The notes beneath the pieces are model-generated. The model had not been told where the DNA came from. It saw nothing but the letters and a program-made list of their open reading frames with translations, and made no database searches. From Vampirovibrionales bacterium (GTDB lineage Bacteria > Cyanobacteriota > Vampirovibrionia > Vampirovibrionales > JAGQHJ01), in assembly GCA_025451145.1 (NCBI GenBank), contig JANWKX010000101.1, positions 1-5,568 of the forward strand: DNA of 5,568 nt, in the 5' to 3' direction. Positions 1-5,568 of the stretch are shown here, piece after piece. Numbering within the stretch: position 1 is the first letter of the stretch; each line of letters opens with the position of its first letter. The translations under genes were made by a program, and so were the position numbers.

Positions 1-1561
1 AACGGATATCCTGACAGCCTGTATCAAGCTTTAAGGGCTTTTTAGCTTTTGATAAAATTTGTGGCCCATACAATTGTTGATACAGTCTTTCATAGGCTTC
101 AATGGGTAGCGTGCCGCTTTCCAGAATATCCTGGCGATACGCCTCATATCGTTCATAAAGCTTCCTGAGCCGATCAAAGTCAGCTTGAATATTTCGGGTT
201 AATTCCTGTCGAAACATATCGGAAGTATCCGGAATGGTTAGGCTGAGACCTTCATCACCGGGTAAAATGGTGTTAGGACGGTACGGATATCCGGTATATT
301 CCGCTTTTGCACCGATTCGTGTATAGGTCACATAAAAAACGGATTGCTTGGTAATATACCAGCTCGTATCCGGTATCCGTTCCTTGTTGAAGCAGTAAAT
401 TTTCCCACCTTGAGGCTCATTGTAATCCAAATAAAGCGATTCATACCCGTTTGGGAGATTAAGGATGACAGGCAGAAAGCCGCGATCAAGAAGAGATGCT
501 TCTTCACGGCAAAATTCGCTGTGGTTTCCGTCATAGGTATCAAAATAGGATTTACTGGCTTCAACGACCTGGCCAGCATCATCGCGTTTGATGCGAATCG
601 TGGCTTTTAAATCTTTAAAATGAGGAAGTGCCTTTTCATACGTTTCTATGCCCGCATAGGAGCCTGTTTTTGCGTATCCTTCCAACATCTTATCGATGCC
701 TTCCAAAGGCAAAGATATTGCATCATTCAAAGGCGTCATCGGCTCACTTTCACTCACAACATGGGGAACCAAGGTGGGGTCCTTGGGTAACTCATAACGC
801 CTGTCTGAAGGATACACTAAAAACCGCATTTTGAACTGGGTCCCTACCGGATAAGTAGCTGAACGCAACTTTTTAACAATGTTCCTTAGACACATAAACG
901 GACTAAGCCCGTGTTGAATGGTACAAAGCTCATCGGCCGCATTGCAAATCAAGCCGGAATAGACAATCTGGTCTTCAGGCACATAGGTGTAATCACCACT
1001 AACTTGCCCTGTTCCTTTTTCACCACTCGGCGTAAAGTAATTCGACATGCCAGGATGCATTAACAGATGGCGCATAATATCATGAGCCAATAAAAAGTTT
1101 TTACGGCTTTCATCCCGTTGGTCATTGGCAAACGGCTGGTAGTGAAAAGGGCGTCCATTCACATAAATCGCCAAATCTGTCACGAATTCTCCCATGCGAA
1201 CCTTCCGAACCTCGATTTCGACTTGTTGCGGAGGCAATGATGGCGGGCTGAGTGTCGCAATAGGCGTTTCTTTCGCCATATGAGCGGCGTGGGTTAGTCC
1301 TTGAACAACGTTTTCCCGCTCGGCTTCAGTAAAGATTTTACGATAGGGTAAGTCCGATAAATGAAGATGATGGGAGGATCTTCCGGGGGCATTGAGATGA
1401 ATTAACGCTGCCAGGGTGTTTGGATCCCGCAACTCCGGATTCATGGTTAAACGGGCCTCTAACAGTTCTTCCATCTCACTTTCGTGATCCAGCGGCTTTC
1501 CTTGTCCGGAGAATTTGAGAGGCTTTTGGGGAATTGAGTAAGAAATCTGGGGAATTTTCAT
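1..1561 (-). CDS. Uncharacterised large protein, C-terminus beyond the left edge
   Basis: A reading frame read codon by codon from ATG at 1561 to base 1 has no stop, giving 520 visible residues and an unknown C-terminus. An in-frame TGA lies about 50 bases upstream of the ATG, so the start is confined to this area. GTG at 1587 is the only alternative I see, and neither start has a good Shine-Dalgarno site. I do not recognise the family. Visible features are a short N-terminal LKFSG tag (residues 15-19), a Pro-rich linker (about 105-112), and a His-rich stretch HDIMRHLLMH (160-169) that is not an HExxH zinc site. A mixed alpha/beta middle follows, with many aromatics around 375-430 (YLDYNEPQGGKIYCF). 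A charged helical, possibly coiled-coil segment lies at about 450-498. There is no signal peptide or membrane helix, so the protein is probably cytoplasmic or released by a non-Sec route. It follows the 86-residue gene on the same strand after 101 bp. The coding call is firm; the function is unknown. Confidence 0.85.
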   Translation of the reverse strand, partial: MKIPQISYSIPQKPLKFSGQGKPLDHESEMEELLEARLTMNPELRDPNTLAALIHLNAPGRSSHHLHLSDLPYRKIFTEAERENVVQGLTHAAHMAKETPIATLSPPSLPPQQVEIEVRKVRMGEFVTDLAIYVNGRPFHYQPFANDQRDESRKNFLLAHDIMRHLLMHPGMSNYFTPSGEKGTGQVSGDYTYVPEDQIVYSGLICNAADELCTIQHGLSPFMCLRNIVKKLRSATYPVGTQFKMRFLVYPSDRRYELPKDPTLVPHVVSESEPMTPLNDAISLPLEGIDKMLEGYAKTGSYAGIETYEKALPHFKDLKATIRIKRDDAGQVVEASKSYFDTYDGNHSEFCREEASLLDRGFLPVILNLPNGYESLYLDYNEPQGGKIYCFNKERIPDTSWYITKQSVFYVTYTRIGAKAEYTGYPYRPNTILPGDEGLSLTIPDTSDMFRQELTRNIQADFDRLRKLYERYEAYRQDILESGTLPIEAYERLYQQLYGPQILSKAKKPLKLDTGCQDIR

Positions 1562-1662
1562 ACCACGAGCACTGATGAGTGACCACACTGTAAGGTGTCT
1601 AAAACATCAGGAAAATTGAAATTGCGTTATTTCTCGGTTTTGTAAAAGGGGCGTTTTAAGGG

Positions 1663-1923
1663 TTAACCCACAAGATCAAGACCAGGGAAAAGAACCTGTG
1701 CATAATGGGTTGTGACACTTCTGCCATTGGCTTCTGGATCAACTGTATCGATAGCAGGGGTTTCCGTGACTTTCCATTGACCACCCTCGGTTCTGTGTTC
1801 ACCGACCTGATAGACTGTTTTGACCACTGTTAAGGTTCTACCAGTCGAATCTTTGACTTTGTCCCCTTTTTTGAGGTCATGCCATTGGGCTTCGGTAATG
1901 GCCCCAAATTTTAATGCATTCAT
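1663..1923 (-). CDS. Small uncharacterised protein, possibly a beta-barrel fold
   Basis: This 86-residue protein starts at ATG 1923, seven bases after a clear AAAAGGA ribosome-binding site, which makes the start and the gene itself credible despite its size. I do not recognise the family. The N-terminus is MNALKFGAI, followed by a short helix-like EAQWHDLKKG. The next stretch, GDKVKDSTGRTLTVVKTVYQVGEHR (residues 20-44), alternates beta strands and turns as in small SH3-like or KOW-like barrels. A Thr/Asp/Glu-rich loop and a final strand (THYAQVLFPG) complete it. It has no cysteines, no membrane segment and no signal peptide. The stop codon sits inside a perfect 10-bp palindrome (1660-1669). 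It lies between mnmD and the large unknown gene on the same strand. The barrel-like fold is inferred from strand pattern only. Confidence 0.75.
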   Translation of the reverse strand: MNALKFGAITEAQWHDLKKGDKVKDSTGRTLTVVKTVYQVGEHRTEGGQWKVTETPAIDTVDPEANGRSVTTHYAQVLFPGLDLVG

Positions 1924-1930
1924 TTTTGAT

Positions 1931-1937
1931 TCCTTTT
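1931..1937 (-). promoter_or_regulatory. Ribosome-binding site of the 86-residue gene
   Basis: On the minus strand AAAAGGA lies seven bases before ATG 1923. It is the strongest Shine-Dalgarno match among the minus-strand genes here and supports that start. Confidence 0.7.
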
Positions 1938-2026
1938 CTCTGGATAAACTGATTTTTAATCATCTGTAAAATATGAAAGTCCGGCAATATTTAATTTCAA
2001 GGATAGCGGTAAATTAACCCTTGCTT

Positions 2027-2048
2027 AATAAAGCGTCAATAAAACGTC
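2027..2048. repeat. Tandem 11-bp direct repeat, two copies
   Basis: AATAAAGCGTC (2027-2037) is followed immediately by AATAAAACGTC (2038-2048), with one mismatch. The pair begins five bases beyond the mnmD stop codon, in the 129-bp gap before the 86-residue gene. I see no stable hairpin with a T-tract here, so this is not an evident terminator. It may simply be a slippage duplication. Confidence 0.7.
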
Positions 2049-2052
2049 TTTT

Positions 2053-2988
2053 TTAGAATTTGCTTCCAAATTGCCGATGAATTGCAGAAGAAGACGGCAG
2101 GGAAGACTTGTCATTCAGTATCTGTCGATTCTGAATCACCGCTTCTTTTGATAACGATAAGGTTTCGTTATCTTCGTAAGGGATACCGCTTCTTGAATTC
2201 ATTAAAGCCAGCTCCAGCTCAGAAAATGATGGTTGATTCACCAAGGCTGAGGTCGAAGCCATGGTTCCTGATTTGTAATTCTTAATCGGCAACGGGTACA
2301 CGCAGAACCCATTCTCTAACAATGCTTTACGGACGCAAGCGGCTGCGCTATAGGTCATCACACAGCTATTTTCTGATTTCAAAACGGCAAGATAATGTTT
2401 AAAAAGCTGCTTGGTCCAAAGTTCCGGCTGTTTTCTGGGAGAAAAAGCATCATGAAAAATCAAATCAATGATACCTTTGGGTAGGTGCTGGATGATCTGA
2501 CGCGTATCTCCAACGATCATCCGAACATGGATGCCCATGTCGTTGAATTTTCCCTCGCCATTCTTTAGTTGCTCATCTATTTGTTGGGTCTGATAATATA
2601 TCTTATGTTCAAAGAGGGGTAAAAATTGTTTTAGGTCATCTTGGTTGGCTGATTCTATTGTAAGGGGTAAATAAGTTAAAATTTCCGGGTCGTTTTCGCA
2701 ACAGATCATCGTTAGAGTGGCATCGGGAAATTGAGACTTTCGTAATCTTGAAAATGTTTGTAGACATGCCAGGGTGTTATACCCCATTCCGAAAAACGGA
2801 TCCAAAATGCAGAGATGTTTGCAGGCGGTAAGTCGTTCTTCAAGTTTTGCGGGCGTAATATAAACGTTTAACGCTTCATGATACGCCCCAGACAAGTTAT
2901 GGTAATGTTCTTGAACGTTGTTGTTAAAACAAGTCAAAGAACCATCTTGGGTTTCAACGACACGAATATGAGAGACAAGGGAATCCAT
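2053..2988 (-). CDS. mnmD: tRNA 5-methylaminomethyl(-2-thio)uridine methyltransferase, stand-alone MnmD type
   Basis: A SAM-dependent methyltransferase of the MnmC/MnmD family (COG4121, Methyltransf_30). Family members methylate nm5(s2)U34 to mnm5(s2)U34 at the tRNA wobble position after MnmE/MnmG act. The 311 residues carry the family landmarks in order. They are DGSLT and EHYHNLSGAYHEAL near the N-terminus (15-40), and the SAM-binding loop ILDPFFGMGYN (61-71). Next come acidic E98 after a hydrophobic strand, GD at 160-161, and HDAFSPRKQPELWT (179-192). The C-terminal half adds MTYSAAACVRKALLENGF (211-228), KSGTMAS (239-245) and the Y-x-D...EAVIQNR segment (271-288). The FAD oxidoreductase half of the E. 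coli fused MnmC is absent, so this is a single-domain enzyme. The last 20 or so residues form a Ser-rich tail ending RQFGSKF, beyond the usual core. ATG 2988 has no clear Shine-Dalgarno site. It is divergent from the glycosyltransferase. The family call is strong; the exact substrate form is inferred. Confidence 0.9.
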   Translation of the reverse strand: MDSLVSHIRVVETQDGSLTCFNNNVQEHYHNLSGAYHEALNVYITPAKLEERLTACKHLCILDPFFGMGYNTLACLQTFSRLRKSQFPDATLTMICCENDPEILTYLPLTIESANQDDLKQFLPLFEHKIYYQTQQIDEQLKNGEGKFNDMGIHVRMIVGDTRQIIQHLPKGIIDLIFHDAFSPRKQPELWTKQLFKHYLAVLKSENSCVMTYSAAACVRKALLENGFCVYPLPIKNYKSGTMASTSALVNQPSFSELELALMNSRSGIPYEDNETLSLSKEAVIQNRQILNDKSSLPSSSAIHRQFGSKF

Positions 2989-2996
2989 AGGCCTAG

Positions 2997-3025
2997 ACTA
3001 TAAAATTGGTTTCTATTGATGTGAT
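2997..3025 (-). promoter_or_regulatory. Possible sigma70-type promoter of mnmD, nearly leaderless
   Basis: On the minus strand ATCACA (3020-3025; 4 of 6 matches to TTGACA) is followed after 17 bp by TATAGT (2997-3002; 5 of 6 matches to TATAAT). Transcription would then start at or within a few bases of ATG 2988. That fits the missing ribosome-binding site and would give a leaderless or near-leaderless mRNA. The left arm of the 13-bp inverted repeat (3009-3021) falls in the spacer. Such matches occur by chance in AT-rich DNA, so this is a candidate only. Confidence 0.33.
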
Positions 3026-3071
3026 ATAGTGACACCCGTTAGTTTAACATTGAAAGCCCATCAATAGAAAC
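3009..3071. repeat. Perfect 13-bp inverted repeat in the divergent intergenic region
   Basis: GTTTCTATTGATG (3009-3021) and its exact reverse complement CATCAATAGAAAC (3059-3071) are separated by 37 bp. They lie between the divergent starts of mnmD and the glycosyltransferase. The arms are not followed by a T-tract on either strand, so a terminator is unlikely. A paired operator, a cruciform, or a remnant of a small repeat element would all fit. The arms themselves are directly visible; any role is inference. Confidence 0.8.
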
Positions 3072-3237
3072 ACGCCATCACCACATAATGAATACCATGT
3101 ATCGAGGTATAAACGCGGGAAGCCGTTACCTGATAATCATTTAATGGTGTGCTTTTATTTCGGTATTATGTTGTAATAGTGGCAATCGGAGCTTAAAGAA
3201 ACCTTCGATAAATCGTAAGCCACTGAGGATAATCCTT
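3072..3237 (+). other. Upstream region of the glycosyltransferase gene
   Basis: This stretch runs from the inverted repeat to the glycosyltransferase start. It contains no credible gene: the best candidate is an 18-codon frame at 3088 without a ribosome-binding site. TATTAT (3164-3169) and TAATAG (3174-3179) resemble -10 boxes but lack good -35 partners at the right distance. The promoter of the glycosyltransferase gene is presumably in here but cannot be placed. Confidence 0.4.
3225..3228 (+). promoter_or_regulatory. Ribosome-binding site of the glycosyltransferase gene
   Basis: GAGG lies nine bases before ATG 3238. This supports the first ATG over the in-frame ATG four codons later (3250). 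Confidence 0.65.
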
Positions 3238-4680
3238 ATGCACAGGCGAATGGTCGTTTTGACCGATGTACCAATCCATAAAGATCCGCGAATTGATTGG
3301 GTATGCCAGCTTGCAGTGGCCCAAGGGCTTAATGTTCATGTGATTGGTATCGGTACAGAGCAGCCTAATCTCGATCAGGAAATTCCTTATACGGCAGAAA
3401 CGCTTCCTCAATTGCCATGGAAAAACTTTCAATATCGCCCATCCTTTTTAAGGAGCTCATGGCGCATTGCCAAACACACCAGAATTTCCTTACTTATGGA
3501 AATAATGCCGGTAGCAATCTTTGTTTTAATTCGCAACAGCTCGCACCGCCTTATAAAAAAACTGGATAAATTGATCTTCAGAGGCATTCGAAAAATTTTC
3601 TTTAAAAAAATGCGAAACGCCAGTGCTAATGATCCCTTTGCCTATTACAAAAACTTTGATTTTTTCGCTTCATATTTATTTCATATTTACCCCGAAATTG
3701 CCTTTACTCATTGGGAAGCTTTACATCAACTGCCTGGAGTTCCCGATATACTGTATTGCGCCGATCTGACAACGTTGTTTACAGGTGTCGCTTTTAAATT
3801 AAAACATCCAAACCTTAAGCTTATCTACGATGCACACGAATTCTGGTCTCATGCGTTCCCGGAAACCCCAAGGGGCTTTGTTAAATGCTTTGAATGGCTC
3901 GAAAAAGCCTTGATCCGGCATACCGATTTTGCCATGACTGTCAGTCCACCTCTGGCTGAAACGATGCAAGCTATACTGTCTTTCAAGCCTATTGCCTGTA
4001 TTCCGAACTGTACGCCTTATGAGCCCCAGTCTGGTCCGATAATTGAAACCGAAATGACTCGACTGGCAGCCGGACGGGTGAAATTTTTGTTTCAGGGAGG
4101 GCTTCACCCACTCCGGGGATTGGAAGAACTTCTCACTGCTTGGCAATGGATTCCTAAAGAACGGGCCGCCCTGTTTATTCGTTGCCCAGAGAGTCCAATG
4201 AAAAATGAATTGATTGAACTGTCAAAACATCTGGGCCTTTTCAACGAATCCGTTTATTTCCCAGAGCCAGTCACTGAAGCTGAGCTTGTTTCATCTGCCA
4301 GAGAAGCGGATATTGGGGTTATTACTTATCTTCCTGACATTCTGAATCATCTATATGCATGCCCTAATAAGTTGTCCCAATACATGCAAGCCGGTCTCAT
4401 GCTCCTGACGACCCGCCTGGTCTACATCGATGAAGTCCTCAAGCAATATAATTGTGGTATTACGTATGACGGTCATCAACTAGAATCGCTGACCCAGGCT
4501 ATCTTGTATATTCTGGATCACCCGGAAGCAGTCCAAACATGCAAAGAAAATGCCGCCTATTACAGCAAACACGAGTTCAACTGGGAAATCCAAAGCTTAC
4601 CACTCGCCAAACTCTTTCGTGAGTATTCGGCGGCCTCTATCTCAGAAAACGTTTATCAACGTGAAGCACTTAAGTCATAA
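3238..4680 (+). CDS. Glycosyltransferase, GT-B fold, GT4-like (group 1)
   Basis: A 480-residue protein with the two-Rossmann layout of GT-B enzymes, which transfer a sugar from a nucleotide-sugar donor, typically onto surface polysaccharide, lipid or exported glycan. The N-terminal domain begins VVLTDVPIHKDPRIDWVCQLA and contains the KLIYDAHEFW motif (D198, H200, E201). The C-terminal donor domain begins at FLFQGGLHPLRGLEEL (283-298; H290, R293). It continues through ADIGVITYLP to the nucleotide-binding CPNKLSQYMQAG (375-386) and ends near FNWEIQ (447-452). Residues 83-126 look inserted: a hydrophobic stretch (LLMEIMPVAIFVLI) followed by a strongly basic segment with 10 Lys/Arg between 104 and 126. 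This could be an amphipathic or membrane-surface anchor and would suit a lipid-linked acceptor. No signal peptide or strong transmembrane helix is seen. Donor and acceptor cannot be read from the sequence. No other glycan genes are visible, so it may act alone or belong to a pathway elsewhere. Confidence 0.88.
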   Translation: MHRRMVVLTDVPIHKDPRIDWVCQLAVAQGLNVHVIGIGTEQPNLDQEIPYTAETLPQLPWKNFQYRPSFLRSSWRIAKHTRISLLMEIMPVAIFVLIRNSSHRLIKKLDKLIFRGIRKIFFKKMRNASANDPFAYYKNFDFFASYLFHIYPEIAFTHWEALHQLPGVPDILYCADLTTLFTGVAFKLKHPNLKLIYDAHEFWSHAFPETPRGFVKCFEWLEKALIRHTDFAMTVSPPLAETMQAILSFKPIACIPNCTPYEPQSGPIIETEMTRLAAGRVKFLFQGGLHPLRGLEELLTAWQWIPKERAALFIRCPESPMKNELIELSKHLGLFNESVYFPEPVTEAELVSSAREADIGVITYLPDILNHLYACPNKLSQYMQAGLMLLTTRLVYIDEVLKQYNCGITYDGHQLESLTQAILYILDHPEAVQTCKENAAYYSKHEFNWEIQSLPLAKLFREYSAASISENVYQREALKS

Positions 4681-4698
4681 AATATTGCTTAAGTTTAA

Positions 4699-4749
4699 TT
4701 TAGCTTTACTTTAGCTTAATTAAAACTGTTCAGTACTAAACAAGCTAAA
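4699..4749. repeat. TTTAGCTT repeats, two direct and one inverted
   Basis: TTTAGCTT occurs at 4699-4706 and 4710-4717. Its reverse complement AAGCTAAA is at 4742-4749, so the second copy can pair with it as an 8-bp stem around a 24-base loop. The stem is AT-rich and has no T-tract after it on either strand. It lies in the 132-bp gap between the convergent glycosyltransferase and PRMT-like genes. It may contribute to a weak 3' structure or be low-complexity sequence. Confidence 0.5.
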
Positions 4750-4752
4750 AGC

Positions 4753-4778
4753 GATAAATAAAAAATAAAGCACTTTAT
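4753..4778 (-). terminator. Weak candidate terminator of the PRMT-like gene
   Basis: On the minus strand, about 35 bases beyond the stop codon, ATAAAGTGCTTTAT (4778-4765) can form a short 5-bp stem with a four-base loop. It is followed by a T-rich run (TTTTTATTTAT, 4764-4754). The position and T-tract suit an intrinsic terminator, but the stem is AT-only and short. I see no better terminator on the plus strand: the 7-bp ACTTAAG/CTTAAGT pair (4668-4694) at the end of the glycosyltransferase gene has a long loop and only a mildly T-rich tail. Confidence 0.3.
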
Positions 4779-4812
4779 AAAAATTAAGTTACTTCACGAT
4801 CGATCAAAAGCG

Positions 4813-5568
4813 TTATTCCTTGATCCAAAAATTCAGATGGCCATCATAGACCATCTCAACGGGAATGGTTTCACCGGATTTAACTGCCCGTCGATTGGGA
4901 TAGGTAAAGACCACCTGCGTCCAGTGGGTTTGAGGGGCCCAAGGAGAGTTGGTCAAAACAATTTCATCATCCATAAAGGCCCTAAAATAGGCACAGAGTC
5001 CGTTGATATAGCCTCCCTGTTTAACAGGCAGCTCCACGGTGGTTGAAAACCGAGGTGAAACCAGCTGGTTAAAGTCTAATTTGATGGCCGAAACCGGCTC
5101 ACTCATCAGATCAAACAGGTGTGGATTAAACCGCTCCATCCGCATCGAGGGCTTTTGAGCCAGGATTGTCTTTAAAAGCTGGAAATCAAATCCATAAAGA
5201 CACTCCAACTCATCCACTTCCAGGGAACGATCAATCCCACGGCCAGAGTCAAAGGCGACAATCAAAATTTCAAGCCCCGAGGGAATCAAGGGACTGCCAG
5301 GCGTCAAAAACCGATCCCGGGCATCCAGGGTAAACTCCAATATATTCTCTTCCAAAATGGCGTTACCAAGGATTTCAGACACCAACAGATTGGGCTTTGG
5401 ATTGAGGTCTTCGGCTTTCACCAGGTGTGAGCTGTTTTCAATAAACGTGATAATATCTTCAAAACCATTGGCCTTGGCCAGCTCCTTGGCGACTCGGACC
5501 ATATCGGGGCGCCGCTCAATGGCATAGACCTTTTTAGCACCGGCACGGGCGGCAAAAAAGGACAAGAT
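4813..5568 (-). CDS. Protein arginine methyltransferase (PRMT)-like protein, N-terminus beyond the right edge
   Basis: The frame is open to the right edge. 251 C-terminal residues are visible, and the true start lies outside the window; the TTG at 5565 is internal. The visible part begins inside the SAM-binding site just after the expected GxGxG, with ILSFFAARAGAKKVYAIE (1-18; E18 is the usual ribose-binding acid). It continues with NLLVSEILGNAILEENILEFTLDARDRFLTPGSPLIP. The latter aligns with the PRMT double-E loop (SEWMGYCLFYE in PRMT1), keeping both glutamates as E65 and E74. The C-terminal beta-barrel shows YGFDF, GLCAYFRAFMDDEIVLTNSP and THW (214-216), the PRMT THW loop. These features together separate it from ribosomal-protein L11 methyltransferases and generic Rossmann enzymes. 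PRMTs transfer methyl groups from SAM to protein arginine. The first double-E residues read SEILG rather than SEWMG, closer to my recollection of PRMT5-type SELLG, so the product type is uncertain. It is probably cytoplasmic, with substrate unknown. It converges on the glycosyltransferase across 132 bp. Confidence 0.88.
   Translation of the reverse strand: MLSFFAARAGAKKVYAIERRPDMVRVAKELAKANGFEDIITFIENSSHLVKAEDLNPKPNLLVSEILGNAILEENILEFTLDARDRFLTPGSPLIPSGLEILIVAFDSGRGIDRSLEVDELECLYGFDFQLLKTILAQKPSMRMERFNPHLFDLMSEPVSAIKLDFNQLVSPRFSTTVELPVKQGGYINGLCAYFRAFMDDEIVLTNSPWAPQTHWTQVVFTYPNRRAVKSGETIPVEMVYDGHLNFWIKE

Noticed and set aside
328..834. Frames of 68-88 codons on both strands within the left-edge gene
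   Set aside because: They lie inside the continuous 520-codon minus-strand frame, have no ribosome-binding sites and give no protein-like pattern.
1720..1760. The 86-residue gene and its neighbours as a toxin-antitoxin or defence pair
   Set aside because: No toxin, nuclease or antitoxin motif is visible, and gene spacing shows no translational coupling.
1952..2003. Promoter-like TTGAAA and TATTTT ahead of the 86-residue gene
   Set aside because: The spacing of about 21 bp is too wide for a standard promoter, and other pairings match poorly.
3088..3144. 18-codon frame starting ATGAATACC in the divergent intergenic region
   Set aside because: It is very short and has no Shine-Dalgarno site.
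3193..3432. Minus-strand frame of 79 codons overlapping the glycosyltransferase start
   Set aside because: It is antisense to the well-supported N-terminal Rossmann segment and has no family resemblance.
3799..4146. Minus-strand frame of 115 codons inside the glycosyltransferase gene
   Set aside because: It is antisense to the conserved donor-domain motifs and of unlikely composition.
4802..4825. GATCAA/TTGATC pair spanning the end of the PRMT-like gene
   Set aside because: It is only 6 bp with a 12-base loop and no immediate T-tract, so it was not called a terminator.
4837..5046. Plus-strand frame of 69 codons antisense to the PRMT-like gene
   Set aside because: It lies opposite the THW-loop region of a clearly conserved protein and lacks a ribosome-binding site.

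Overview
The window (roughly 45% G+C by eye) looks bacterial: compact genes, one good Shine-Dalgarno site ahead of each of two genes, short intergenic gaps, and no rRNA, tRNA, CRISPR array, transposase or phage genes. I cannot name the organism. Two weak hints point towards the Cyanobacteria/Vampirovibrionota (Melainabacteria) side. One is a stand-alone MnmD with a cyanobacterial-looking SAM motif. The other is short Phe-Gly tags (LKFSG, LKFG, RQFGSKF) at the ends of three unrelated proteins, which I recall from that lineage. Both are recollection and inference, not proof.

Layout. From 1561 leftwards runs a long minus-strand reading frame, open to the left edge (520 residues visible, N-terminus complete), encoding an uncharacterised protein. 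Upstream of it on the same strand are an 86-residue unknown protein (1663-1923) and a tRNA-modifying methyltransferase, MnmD (2053-2988). The three minus-strand genes are separated by gaps of 101 and 129 bp, so they may or may not share a transcript. A 249-bp divergent intergenic region (2989-3237) carries a perfect 13-bp inverted repeat and a possible leaderless mnmD promoter. It leads into a plus-strand GT4-like glycosyltransferase (3238-4680). A 132-bp AT-rich convergent gap (4681-4812) with repeated TTTAGCTT words separates this from the last gene. That gene is a minus-strand protein arginine methyltransferase (PRMT)-like protein running off the right edge (4813-5568, C-terminal 251 residues).

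There is no obvious common pathway. MnmD acts on the tRNA wobble uridine, the glycosyltransferase on cell-surface or exported glycans, and the PRMT-like protein probably on a protein substrate. The most notable items are the PRMT-like enzyme, which keeps both acidic double-E positions and the THW loop of eukaryotic PRMTs, and the large unrecognised protein at the left edge. I see no convincing new multi-gene system.
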